Below are positions 31,786 to 42,636 of a stretch of DNA of 64,000 bases, piece by piece; the stretch's first letter is position 1, and each line of letters begins with the position of its first letter. The position numbers and the translations under genes were made by a program. Where the stretch lies: NCBI GenBank assembly GCA_010909725.1, contig JAACMV010000004.1, positions 620,001-684,000 on the forward strand. Reading direction: 5' to 3'. The stretch is from Picochlorum sp. 'celeri'. Its lineage: Eukaryota; Chlorophyta; Trebouxiophyceae. Under the pieces are notes generated by a model, which saw only the letters and a list, made by a program, of their open reading frames with translations, did not search any database and was not told where the DNA came from.

Positions 31786-34023
31786 ATGTCTCATCATACC
31801 ACGATGAATAGGAGGAACACGAGTGATTTAGGGTCTTTGATGCCTAATGCGTTGGGAGGAGCACAGGGGAGGGACTCTCCTGCGGGGACGACTGAGATTC
31901 GTCAGTATATGAATGTACGTTTGTGTGACAGTGGTCTCTTGTGGAGTTGTGTTGAGCATGGTGTGTTGTTGTAGGCGGCGTATGTGCCGAGTTCTAGGAG
32001 GCCCTCGATTGCTGGGGGTGTGGGGAGGCGTCACAGTATCTTTGATATGGCCACCCCGTCTGGCAAGGTGGTGAGTAAACGGCTGAGCATGTCTATGAAC
32101 AAGGTGATGAATGAAGAGACGCCTTTGACGATAAGGGGACCGGCGAAGAAGTTTTGTATCAGAATTAAGAAGCAGCATGCACCAACACCTGCTGCGTTGA
32201 GAGAGTCACAGCTTGATCCGGAAGAGTTGAAGGATGCATTGCTGCAGCAGGCTGTGGCTCAGCGACGATCGTTGGTGAACAAGTGCCTGAGAAAGGGGAC
32301 GGGTCGAGGGATCAAAAAGCGCAAGTATGATTTGAAGGTGAAAGTGGATGTGCCAAAGATGCCCCAGCCTGAGATTGCCTCAAGCCAGCAGGCTGTGGTA
32401 AATTCACCCTTTACGTTTGGCCCTGCAAAGGAACTTAGTCCCATGGAAGGGGTGCCGGAAAGGCTGGCACCAAGCAAGCAGGTGACGATACAGCCACCAG
32501 TGTGGAAGGCACCCGAGGGAGCCATGGATAATGGGAGCCTGAGTCCAATGGAAGGTATTCCAGAATTCCATGCTCTTGCTCCACCACCAAAAAAGCATCA
32601 TTCACCAATCCGCGGAGTGATGCACGAGGCTGCTGAATTGACAGATATGCCCCCTCCTCCTCCTGTTGCTATGATGCATGATGTCAATGATGACTATGAA
32701 GACCTTGGAGGAGGCATGGATTACGATGACTATGGGGGACCTGATGATATGGATTATGGAGGATGGAATGAACCACTCCCAGGAAGGCCGTCTGCACAGA
32801 CCATTGCTCCAAAGAGAAAGAGAATAGTGCTTAATCCTGGAATACGGTTGAGGAATGAGCTTCCAAGGAAATCTCTTGCTGTGGATATCACTATTGGACG
32901 TCAGGAAATTGCTCCTGGGCTGCGAAGAAGTACACGAAGAGCACAGGAACCTTTGCGATGGTGGTTGGGAGAGAAGAAACAATTCGATCGAGTCAGACAC
33001 AAGACCATGCCGACTATTTCGTCCGTGATGATTGCAGATCCGTCTTCTCCATGGAAGACGGTGGATGATCCTCTTGGAGCAAGACAGGATAAGTACAAGG
33101 AGAAGAAGCACAAGACGGTTGCCAAGAAGGAGGATGTCCCCAAAAAGAAGACTACCCGTCGACGCCGAGCGAAAAAGCCTGTCGTCAAGGATGATGCAAG
33201 TGATGATGATGAGACTGTTCTCATTGGATCGCCACGAAAGCTCGAGGCTGATGAAGAAGGTGTTGAACAGCTTCCTGCAGTTGAAGAAGAGATTGTAATA
33301 GCCAAGCAAGTTGAACAAGAGACAGCGGATGGAGAGAAAGAAAAGGTAAATGAAGAAGAGGAAGAGGAGACGTTGCTAATTAATCAAGGCACGCCAAAGG
33401 CAGTCTCACCCACGCCATCCCACTCACATCGCCGGGATTCTAGGGCCCACTCGGTGGATCCATCTGACGTCACAGTCCCTCTCGTGCAGAAAAATGCTGG
33501 ATCTACGCCAGCAAGTAAAAGAATGGGCATCATTATAGAAGCAGATGGAAGTTGTGGGTCTGCTGATAACACGGATGAGATTGCAGGAGATGAAGCAGAT
33601 GATGATGAAATCATCATCTCAGCCCGGGCGGCAACGCCACAGAATGCGTCCAAGGCACCAGGTGTATCTGAAACAATTGTTCTTCCTCCTGTATCACAGC
33701 AAACACCTCCATCAATCAATAAAAAAGAGTTGCCAGAATCTGATGGTGCTCCAGAACCAACACTGAATCCACCAGAATCTGAAAAAGATGATGGAGACAC
33801 TGTGGTGCTCGGAAAAGATGATGTAGAAAAAGAAGACAAGGAAGAAGTATTGAATCAGGATGAGAAAACACCCGAGGAAAAGGAAAATGTACCGACAATG
33901 GATGCTGAGGTGACATCTCCAAAAAAGCCAACTGGTAGCGCCAAAAAGACCCCTCCTCCTCCAGAGGTGACAACGCGGAGGTCAACAAGGACTAGAAATC
34001 AAAAGAAAGTTCTCGATGTATAG
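31786..34023 (+). CDS. CENPC: CENP-C-motif kinetochore protein candidate (two exons)
   Basis: Exon 1 is 31786-31914 and exon 2 is 31975-34023 (60-nt intron, donor GTACGTT), giving 725 residues. Most of the protein is low-complexity, basic near the start and acidic toward the end. The key feature is near residues 359-390: LRRSTRRAQEPLRWWLGEKK followed by a basic and hydrophobic stretch. This fits the CENP-C motif (RRSxRxxxxPLxxWxxE) that binds the CENP-A nucleosome. SerPro-rich repeats such as LSPMEGVPE and LSPMEGIPE occur upstream. A second RRSTRTRNQKK lies at the extreme C-terminus. No cupin dimerisation domain is visible, unlike most CENP-C proteins. The assignment rests on one motif. It is convergent with RAE1, 43 bp away. 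Confidence 0.68.
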
Positions 34024-34066
34024 CATGACAAAAAAAATTGATTGTAAGTTACAGTATACAGAAACA

Positions 34067-35186
34067 TTATCGACGCCCAGCTTGCCTGGCACGCCCCTTG
34101 ACCTCTGACTCTGCAGGTGCATGTAACAAAATATGGTTCTTTGCTGTAGTAGGGTTGTGCTCCGCTGCTCCTCTCGACCAATCATATGACACCGCATACC
34201 CATAAATAGAACCGTCTCGATTGAAGGATCCACATGGAATGGGAGCATTGGCTTTGGCCATTGCTTTGAGCCGCTGCTTACTATCCTTGTCCCAAAAATT
34301 GTATGCTCCGTCCGAACCAGCCGTCACAAAAGTATGATGCTGTGGATGAAATGACATGGAATTCACCGCATACACATCGCTTCCATCTCTATGGCACTTG
34401 AATGTAAAGTTCTTTGACTGCAAGCTATCATCAACATGCTGCACAGCAACCCTCCCTTCAATACTGCCAATCAAATACCCCGTCGCATCAGGGAAGCAAC
34501 TGACAGACCGAGTCTGATACTTGAGAGGAGACTTGATCTGCTTGAATACTTGCTGTGGATTCGCTAAATTAAACACCAAAATATCCCTATCTGCTGTACC
34601 AACCACAAGCAAAGGATGTGTACAGTCCATCGCATACACCCTCTCTGGAAGCTGCTGCGTGTGCACTGGATTCGGAGATCGTAAATCCCAATACTTTAAC
34701 GTCTTATCCCACGACCCCGTCACGAGCATATTCATCTGAGAAATGTAGGCACAATGGCGGATGGGAGCATCATGCTGGGCAACCTGCTGCTGTTGGTTCG
34801 TCGCCAAATTCCACATTTTGATTCCATTGTCACATCCACCCGCAAACACCGCACTTCCATCACCATTCCACGCTGAGCACAGCACAGGCTTGTCCAGTGT
34901 GATGCCTGCTTTTGGAATGACCTGACCACTTTGTTGAACATCCCAGCACAGGACTTGTCCGCTCCACGACGACGCGACCAGAAAATTTGCCGTTGGACTA
35001 AAACTCAAAGAACTTATTCCATCAGTAGCTGCAACAGTATTGTTCGCAAATATGAGAATACGAATTGTTCATTCGAATAAAGAAACACGGCCCAACGACT
35101 CAATTCACACACGTACGTGGCTGAGGAACTTCAATATCTTTATTTGGATTGTGATTTGCAGCGGATCCAAATCCACCGAATGACAT
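34067..35186 (-). CDS. RAE1: RAE1/GLE2 WD40 mRNA export factor (two exons)
   Basis: Exon 1 is 35186-35117 and exon 2 is 35028-34067 (88-nt intron, donor GTACGTG), giving 343 residues. It opens MSFGGFGSAANHNPNKDIEV, matching the RAE1 N-terminus, then runs through WD40 repeats. Diagnostic blocks are GCDNGIKMWNLATNQ, AQHDAPIRHCAYI, TGSWDKTLKYWDLRSPNP, LPERVYAMD, IGSIEGRVAVQHV, FKCHRDG and SYDWSRGAAEHNP. RAE1 is a seven-bladed propeller that binds NUP98 and acts in mRNA export and in spindle assembly. It is a Bub3 relative, of interest because a Bub3-partner type protein (BuGZ) is in the same window. Confidence 0.95.
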
Positions 35187-35343
35187 TGTATCAAAAACGA
35201 AAAGTCTGTTTCAATGCAAGGAAATTCGTCTCTTTTTCTGGTTAGAATGACACGTGTGTATGCTTTCTAATCAATTCATAGATATATAAACATTTATTAT
35301 AGTTTAGAATAGCCGCCTGATGTATCAGAGGAATCCAGTATCC

Positions 35344-37812
35344 TTAGAACAATCGTCGGTCGGATTCGCCATGGTCCTCTCCTGTTGTTGCCATGAGCTC
35401 CTGCAGGATGGCTCCAAGTGCGTACAGGATACCCAAGAGAATGGGTCCGAAAAGACATCCTAGAAATGGGTTGGGATAGAATGCCATACCTCCGAGAATT
35501 GACATGGACATGAGTGTCCCTTGGAATGGTTGGCCTCCAGCTTCTTCAATGATGGAATCATCACCAAAACTTGCAGCTGCAACATGCAATGCAAAAAGCA
35601 GCAGGCCGCTCACAATTCTTCCTTGAATTGCCAATGCTATCACGGATGGAATCACAACCATGTATGGAGAAATCAGCGGCAGGAGAGAGAAGAACGCAGA
35701 GACGGTGCTCGACGTGTATATCAGTGGCGCTCCAAATGCCTTGAATGTGACCCAGGTGAACAAGCCATGAATGAGACCGAGCTTGATCAGCGTCACAAAC
35801 ACACCGCCGAGTGATTTATTCAAAGCATCTGCTGCTTTGGTCCTCGCTTTTGGTGGGAATGGTAAGAACTGAATAACCTGTACCACTGGGTCATTCTCTG
35901 CGGACAACAGGGCAAACAGAAGAGAAAGAAACAAGAGTGACTGCATGCCAAATTCCAGCACACCAGCACCAAGGCGGAAGAGACTTGCACTTCCCGCCAA
36001 AGCCGCGGATGTTGTGCTTTCAAATGACATGAATACAGCTTTTCCAATAGTCACGAGGGGACCCATTGCTGCAACAGCCATGGACTGTAAACTGTCCAAG
36101 TGAACAAGCCCTCCATTAGCAGGGGACCCACCTTGAGCAACAACGGTACTATTCTCGTGCAGTACGCTATTCCACACGTCGTGAAACCCTGATACAATTT
36201 CCTGAAGCCCACCGTAGAAATCCCAATCGGTAGCAATTTTTCGATATCCGCTATGTAGCACTGATCCTACATCAGTCAACAGAGTATTCTCCTCCTGATG
36301 GTGGATGCCATCACGCAGATGGATACTGTCGACACACAAGGACAGCCGTTGCTCTGCAACCACTTTTGCTCGTAATGTTTTCGCAACCGTCGATGTAACA
36401 GTCGCATGCGTATCCTGCGTTTCTCGTAGCAATGCTTCGCACTCCACCACACGCTGATGATCAACAGTAGTAACATCTGCATTTTTATATTGCGCCAGTG
36501 CATCCAAGTAGGCCCCCTGACTCGCTGCTACATCTTCCAAGACGTGATTTTCTTCTTCCACTGCAAGGTTGTATTTGTACGTAGCCTTGGATAGAGCCAC
36601 AAATAACTTGTCTTTTTCATCCTCTGAACAGACCCGAGGACCTCTCATGTATTCCATCAAATATCTACCTTCCATGGCAGCTTCGGTCAAATTGTGTGAC
36701 TCTAAAACACGATCACTTTTCTCTTCAATCCACTCAAATATTGCGGGGAACGATCCCTGCACAAATTCAGATAACTGAACTCTGTATGTGGACAGCCATG
36801 ATAGATTCTGCAACATGTGGGCAGTATGCAATGTTTGATTGAACTTCACACCCTCTCCAAAACTCCATGGATCCGACACAGTGTTCTTTAGCATGATGAC
36901 TGTGCTTCGTCCCTCTCCAACGATTTGAAAACCCAAGAATGCAGCTGATATGGCAGTGCCAACCACCAGGCTCAGCACCAAAAATGCAGACACCAACGAG
37001 TGAGCATTGGCGCGTATCAACTTTTTCATGCGACCATCAATAGTATCAATAGGAACCATGAATGTCTCAAACAATCGTCGACCACGGCTCATCGTCGACT
37101 CCCCCTCCTCATGTTGTTCGACAGATGGTGATTGTGATGTGTCAACAGGACCACCACCATGCTTCTTTTTGGTCTTCTTCTGGGGCGATTTTCTCGGAGA
37201 CAATGGACCATACGGCACATCAAACGTGAAAAAATGCTCTATACATGATATAACAATCGTTCCCACCAGCCCGAGCGACAGCAATGCCACAAGGATAACT
37301 TGAGACATTTTGCTCCACGTATCTCGAATCCACTCATATCCCACCTGTGCCACACAGACATAAAACAACAACCATAACAACTTGTTACTCAGCTTTCCAG
37401 ATCCCTCTCGGCGCATTTTCCTGGACGATTTCTTTTCCTTGGAAGAGATCCGAGCCAACGCAATCAACCACCCAGACCTCCTCTTCCCATCTGCTGGGCC
37501 TGTCACATCCCTCAGCACCCGTCTCCCACCTTTCCATACCTGTACAATCATCTCAAATGGCTTGACAAACAGGAGTCGAAAAGGCAAGAACATGATTCTG
37601 TTCTCACTCGTCGCAAGAGACTCCAAACCCTTGACAACACTATCCTTTGGAAGCCTCAGTGCAATAGAACTCAACAACGCATACACCATGGGATCTCTAA
37701 ATTCCGCCATGACTGTATTTATTTGATATAAAACTAGTATAAGGAGTAGAGAGAGTATATTACCAGCCACATACATGGCAATATTGGAATACATGACGCT
37801 GTTCCCTGCCAT
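35344..37812 (-). CDS. TMEM245 / AI-2E-family membrane protein
   Basis: Single exon of 822 codons from ATG 37812. Three or four membrane helices lie in the N-terminal 300 residues. A long soluble, partly coiled-coil middle (about 300-560) carries N-glycosylation sequons. A C-terminal cluster of helices includes SLGGVFVTLIKLGLIHGLFTWVTFKAFG, SAFFSLLPLISPYMVVIPSVIAL and GGMAFYPNPFLGCLFGPILLG. The last part matches the AI-2E transporter (UPF0118) fold found in animal and plant TMEM245. The function in eukaryotes is not settled. Confidence 0.85.
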   Translation of the reverse strand: MAGNSVMYSNIAMYVAGNILSLLLILVLYQINTVMAEFRDPMVYALLSSIALRLPKDSVVKGLESLATSENRIMFLPFRLLFVKPFEMIVQVWKGGRRVLRDVTGPADGKRRSGWLIALARISSKEKKSSRKMRREGSGKLSNKLLWLLFYVCVAQVGYEWIRDTWSKMSQVILVALLSLGLVGTIVISCIEHFFTFDVPYGPLSPRKSPQKKTKKKHGGGPVDTSQSPSVEQHEEGESTMSRGRRLFETFMVPIDTIDGRMKKLIRANAHSLVSAFLVLSLVVGTAISAAFLGFQIVGEGRSTVIMLKNTVSDPWSFGEGVKFNQTLHTAHMLQNLSWLSTYRVQLSEFVQGSFPAIFEWIEEKSDRVLESHNLTEAAMEGRYLMEYMRGPRVCSEDEKDKLFVALSKATYKYNLAVEEENHVLEDVAASQGAYLDALAQYKNADVTTVDHQRVVECEALLRETQDTHATVTSTVAKTLRAKVVAEQRLSLCVDSIHLRDGIHHQEENTLLTDVGSVLHSGYRKIATDWDFYGGLQEIVSGFHDVWNSVLHENSTVVAQGGSPANGGLVHLDSLQSMAVAAMGPLVTIGKAVFMSFESTTSAALAGSASLFRLGAGVLEFGMQSLLFLSLLFALLSAENDPVVQVIQFLPFPPKARTKAADALNKSLGGVFVTLIKLGLIHGLFTWVTFKAFGAPLIYTSSTVSAFFSLLPLISPYMVVIPSVIALAIQGRIVSGLLLFALHVAAASFGDDSIIEEAGGQPFQGTLMSMSILGGMAFYPNPFLGCLFGPILLGILYALGAILQELMATTGEDHGESDRRLF

Positions 37813-38098
37813 TGTCAGAGACGCTTTCCTGACCGATTTCCTGGTTTGTTCTAGCCTACATGCTATTAGTAGTATTACAGATATATATAGAAATAGATAT
37901 TAAGTGTAAAACAGATAGAAGTCAGTCTCTGAGTCGCTCCGTAAAGAAAAAGAACTGTGTCATCACGAATGTGTCTGGTCATCACTGTCATATCCTCGAG
38001 ATTCGACAAGTGTCAGTATGCTTTGCTGCTCATCTGCAATATGATTCGAATGATTCCTCATCCCAGCCCCAGGAAGAAGAAGGCACATCTTCATAGTA

Positions 38099-39021
38099 TC
38101 ATGTGCCTCTTCTTTTCCTTCTCCTTCCTCCTTCTTCTTCCTCTTCCTCTTCTTCCTCTTCTTCTTTCTCTTCCTCCTTCTCGTCGCCTTCAATATCCAA
38201 GATAGTGGTCGTCTTCTTCTTCTTCTTCTTGCTCGTCTTCTTTTTTACCTCGCCCTCTGGGCCCTTGTTACCCCGGAACCATGCATCACCCAACTCCATG
38301 TCCAACCTGGCTGCTCGTGCAGGTGTCATACCACCCAACTTTGTCGTATTTCCTTTGAGCATATTCCTCAGGTATCGCCGCTGCTCCACCAGCCACAGAT
38401 ATACCTTCTCTTCTTCATCCCCCGAAGACAACGTCGGCCATCGATTTGGATGACGCTCTCGCCACTCCACTGCCTTTTGAAGGCTGTCTTCCCATGGAAT
38501 TTTAGAGCTAAATCGCTTTTTCGCCTTCCATGTGCCCCTCCATCCCGGCACGCGCGTGTCCAAAATCTGTATACGCTCGTCAGTCATGCCCTTGAGCCTC
38601 TTTGGATCGGTACCAGCCTCCATGCTCTTCATGTATGACCGTTGATTTGAGAGCCACTTGGCGAGTGCCCGTTCGTGAGAGTCCTTCGACAGCGTTTTCG
38701 GCCACGCACTTTTCTGCTCCTTCCATTCCACCAACTTTTGTAGCATTGTGGACCATGGAAGTCGTTTCAATTCCTTTTGGCGGGATTCCGCCTCGGACTC
38801 GGTCTCCGCGCTGGATCCCAGTTGAATCTCTTTTGCGTTCCCTTCAGTCTCACTCCCCGAGGAACCAAAAAGCGAGGCCGCTCGTTTTCCAACTTGTTCC
38901 TAAATTAATAAAGAAAGAAAATAAACAGTAGTTGAGTATAATATAGCGACAGACTGTGTAATGATGCAGCAGTACGGCATACCTCAACTTTTTTTACGTC
39001 AGTAGCTTTATCACCTGCCAT
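38099..39021 (-). CDS. Tandem-repeat protein resembling helicase-associated domains (two exons)
   Basis: Exon 1 (39021-38983) encodes MAGDKATDVKKVE, and exon 2 (38899-38099) follows an 83-nt intron. The product is 279 residues. Two similar 75-residue units start LPWSTMLQKLVEWKEQK (about 57-130) and IPWEDSLQKAVEWRERHPNR (about 147-223). Each continues with W-P-TLS, KWLSNQRSYM or LWLVEQRRYL, then a Leu-Gly-Met block and a D-pair. Their W...W..NQR pattern recalls the helicase-associated (HA) repeats of algae and their viruses. The C-terminal 55 residues are a KKK and then Glu-rich acid stretch. Nucleic acid binding is inferred. Confidence 0.7.
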
Positions 39022-39310
39022 GCTGTTTTATGCCTGATATATATATACAAAATAAATTAATAAAATGTTACGTACAGTGCAACGCGTTTAGGGCAACATG
39101 GAACCGTGCATTCCACTTGTCATGAGAGAATTCCTTAATATAAGAGATTAAATACTTAAAACAAAACATTGTAGTATCCACACAGCACATCTCTTGTACC
39201 TCCAACCTTCTTATTAGGGATTATTGTTCTTTAGTTTTATTTTTTAATACAGTAGTTGGTTGAAACCAGTGTCAGATAGAGGAGACAGTGGGATTTCTGT
39301 CACTCTGACC

Positions 39311-40348
39311 ATGTCCACAACAGCGTTCTCGTCCAAAGCAGGGTCTTTTCAAACCCAAGCCCACCGTCTCTTTGGAAGTGTCAAACGTCACTATGGGAAT
39401 TCATATGTACGATACAAGAAAGCCTCGAGGAATGTTGTGCGAGCGTCGCAGGCTGGAGGATATCCAGAAGGGGCGGGTGCGGGTGCTCGAGGGGCTGAAG
39501 GGGAGGGGACGAAAGGGTCCCCTGTGCCAAAATTGGGATTTGTGGATAAATCAATGGAGTTTGTTACATTACTGCTGGATGGATATAATTCAGCGCTGAA
39601 AAAGCATCCTGTGACGACGAAAGCTTTTACGAGTCTGGTAGGGTTTGCCATTGGGGATAGAATTGCTCAGACCATGGGAGGGGCAGGGAGTTTTGATACA
39701 CTCCGCTTTCTCCGGATGAGCCTGTATGGTGTGTTGATTGATGGACCAGTCGGGCACTATTTTTATAGATTTCTTGATACGAAGATATACCCAGAAGCAC
39801 CAAAATCCAATGCTGCCGTGTTGGCAAAGACAGCTGTGGACCAGTTGGTATGGGCACCGATAATGACATGTGTTTTCCTGGCATTCCTGACAACGTTAGA
39901 GGGTCATCCAGAGTCTATTATGGAAGTGATTCAGAGAAAGCTGGCCCCAATATTTCTGGCAAATTTGACAGTATGGCCTGTTGCGCACTTGATCAATTTT
40001 AGGTTTGTACCTCCAGAGCAGAGAATATTGTTCAATAATATCGTGGCGATTGCGTGGACGACGTACCTCTCATATACATGTGGTGCGTCTACGGCATCAG
40101 GAGGGCACAGCGGGACGCCACGAGATGCCCTTGCAGCTGGCATTCCATGTGTGGCTGCTGCAACATCTACAGCATTGCAGAGCCCTCATGCTGTGGATAT
40201 TGTTCGCCAGACATCAGCACTCCAGTCCATGTTGGTAGGATGGGGTGTGGATGGTCTACCGACGAATACTGACGCTGGGACGGAATTGTTGATCAACTAC
40301 TTTCAGTTGAAGGCAGAAGTTCTGAGCACTGTCTGTCATGTAGAGTAA
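39311..40348 (+). CDS. Mpv17/PMP22-family membrane protein, plastid-targeted, with extended C-terminus
   Basis: The first ATG is at 39311, giving 345 residues. The N-terminal 80 residues are basic and Gly-rich and look like a plastid transit peptide. The Mpv17 core starts at MEFVTLLLDGYNSALKKHPVTTKA, and its signature follows in RFLRMSLYGVLIDGPVGHYFYRFLD and LAKTAVDQLVWAPIMTCVFL. It ends with LTVWPVAHLINFRFVPPEQRILFNNIVAIAWTTYLSY (hallmark W-P and N-F-R-F-V-P). About 95 more residues follow, without a recognised domain. Most Mpv17 proteins end soon after the YLSY position, so this extension is unusual. Confidence 0.87.
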   Translation: MSTTAFSSKAGSFQTQAHRLFGSVKRHYGNSYVRYKKASRNVVRASQAGGYPEGAGAGARGAEGEGTKGSPVPKLGFVDKSMEFVTLLLDGYNSALKKHPVTTKAFTSLVGFAIGDRIAQTMGGAGSFDTLRFLRMSLYGVLIDGPVGHYFYRFLDTKIYPEAPKSNAAVLAKTAVDQLVWAPIMTCVFLAFLTTLEGHPESIMEVIQRKLAPIFLANLTVWPVAHLINFRFVPPEQRILFNNIVAIAWTTYLSYTCGASTASGGHSGTPRDALAAGIPCVAAATSTALQSPHAVDIVRQTSALQSMLVGWGVDGLPTNTDAGTELLINYFQLKAEVLSTVCHVE

Positions 40349-40432
40349 TGCATCGAATACTACGTAATAATGAATACCGTGTACAGTAGAATTTTCATGT
40401 GGTTGAAACGAATAGTATGTAAAGCATCAGTC

Positions 40433-41563
40433 TTATCCAGCTAACGATACGATGTATTGTTTGTAATTGCTCATAAACTTGGCAACAAATGCTTCCAGAT
40501 GGAAGATTGCTTTTGATCCTAGTTGCAATCTGTGCTCAAAATAGGCTGCGCTCTGCGCTGTGCTCCTTTTCAATTCATCGTCAACCTTTCGCATGAGTTC
40601 TTTGGATAACTGTCTGAGAATAATTTCAGGAGGAATACAATTCACGATGAGCTCATAGAGTTTTCCACGAACCAGGAAGAGTCCCTTGGCAGTCTGTTCC
40701 CTCAAAATATCTCCTGCAATCTCAGCTACATACATCTCCCAGTCCGGTAATGACACTGGCTGCGTATCTGTCATAGGATTTTGTGATATATGACACGATT
40801 CCATAAATAGTAATGCCCGTCTCATATTCCTATTGCTGGTTTGCACAATCATACTCATCAGACCAGGGGGCACAGAAATACCTTCCTTATGAGCAACAGA
40901 TGTGAGAAGGGTGCTGATTGCATCATGGTTTGGAGCAGCAATTCTAACACAAAGGCATCTACTTCTGACTGGGTCAATCACTTTTGATATATTCGTGCAG
41001 CAAAGTACCAGCCGACAGGCAGCACTGTATTTTTCCATTGTTCGACGGAGGGAATGCTGAGCCTCTTTTGAAAGCTTGTCTACCTCATTCAGGATCAATA
41101 ACTTGAATGTCTTCTCTCCATGTATTCCAATAGGTCGATTCCGTGCCATATCTTTGATGATTTCCTGAACAACATACCGGTCATTGTTTCCAACATCTGA
41201 TGGATTCAGTTCCAAATGGTATGCACTTGATACCGTGGCAAACTCCACCTCTAGTACTCTAGAAGGTAACTGAATCTTCCATGGTTTAACTTCAACGTGA
41301 ATTTTGTGTGCTCCTTCCCCGAAGAGTTCCTTGAGCATGGCTAGAATCATAGTCTTCTTCCCAGCTCCTGGGGGCCCATAGAAGAGCGTGTGGGGACAGT
41401 CGCCCTTGGCGACCAGCTTTTGTAAATTATGCGCTACATCCTTGTGAATCTCAAAATCATGGAGATCTTTAGGGCGATACTGCGTTCAGTTTGAAAGTGA
41501 GAGTGATAATCAGTAAAACAAGACAGAAGGGCGTCACAGACATACCTTGTCGACAAACAGCAT
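40433..41563 (-). CDS. RFC3: Replication factor C subunit 3 (two exons)
   Basis: Exon 1 (41563-41546) encodes only MLFVDK, and exon 2 (41479-40433) follows a 66-nt intron. The product is 354 residues, close to human RFC3. Motifs: YRPKDLHDFEIH, GPPGAGKKTMI (Walker A), LILNEVDKLSKEAQHSLRRTMEKY (Walker B region) and CCTNISKVIDPVRSRC (SRC arginine finger). The clamp loader opens and loads PCNA at primer ends. The six-codon first exon is easily missed, but its donor GTATGT and the in-frame join to YRPK are clear. Confidence 0.95.
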
Positions 41564-42636
41564 GGTATTACGTTAAACTAATACATACAAAAGGTATCAA
41601 GAGTGTAAAATCCAGAGAGATGTTGGCCGTCTACCTGTACTCGCCCGTGCCATATTTGAAATTGGTTTTAATGTTTTAATGTAGGAGTTTTGAAGGCGCG
41701 TTGTTCGAGTGGTCAAACACGGTTGACTGAGTCTCTGACGTCAGCAGCGGTGCATCCCATGATGTTTGGCGCCGACTTTGGAGCTTTCATGGCTTCATAT
41801 ACACATATGCGCATGAATTATAAAATTGGGTACTCGTCCTTCCTGCGAGAAACGGGGGGCGGCAGTGCAGTGCTCTGCAACAGTGCAAACCACAGTGCAC
41901 ATGCAAACAGCACTCATCACAGAACACATCAGCTGCTTCAGATGCCGCCAGAATGAAATATTCATTTATAAGGGTGTATGGATGCAGCATATAGTGGGTA
42001 CCATGACCATCGCGCCTCCTCTGGTGGACAGAAAAATTTTCTTAATTCGGAATCGTTGAGAATCTGGCGCTGAGTCAGTCGCCCCGGGAGGGGGTCCTAC
42101 GCAAACACGCAGCCGGCAGCGATTTTCCGCGGCCACATGTTCATATCTTACTTGATTATTATTATAGAGTATTATGGACACCTCATGCGCCCCTACTATC
42201 AAAGAAACCCCTTTTCGCGCGTGCCTCGATCCGATCGCCCAAGTGAAATCGACATATTCAGACCATCACAGCCTTATCTTGATGGTACACTTCTCTCGAT
42301 CGTCTGTTTTGAATTGTTGGACTGGGCCATCCCTCCACTCGTACAAGCACACGTGAAAAAAACGCTCCCTGACGTATTCATATTTTCTTGTTTTCCTTGG
42401 TAACGTAGTTTTGGAGTCTCAATAGGCAAAGAAAAGGATAGATAGGCGAGTGCTGTGTCTACTCTTCGCTTGAACCCCCTCGACCGCTACTGCATCCGCA
42501 CGGCGTCAGGAGACCTATTTGACTCTCTTGAGTACATCCAAGTAACTATAGAAACATAATTAGGACCATAACTGTGTAGAATAGTGTATATAAGGAGTTA
42601 GTACGTGTATATCGTTGTACTACCAAGTAGCCCTCC
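41564..42636. other. Intergenic region between RFC3 and cyclin-F-like genes
   Basis: A 1,073-bp spacer between divergent genes. Several short frames (for example near 41690 and 42137) have no domain text or conserved start context. The first part is purine-rich. I see no RNA gene and no repeat of note. Confidence 0.4.

Noticed and set aside
31252..31797. A 181-codon minus-strand frame
   Set aside because: It overlaps the start of the CENP-C-like gene, has no domain text and a random, Arg/Ser/Tyr-rich composition. It looks like a chance frame in AT-rich spacer.
41690..41730. Possible tRNA T-loop near GTTCGA
   Set aside because: The flanking bases do not form a T stem, and no D-arm or anticodon arm is visible upstream.
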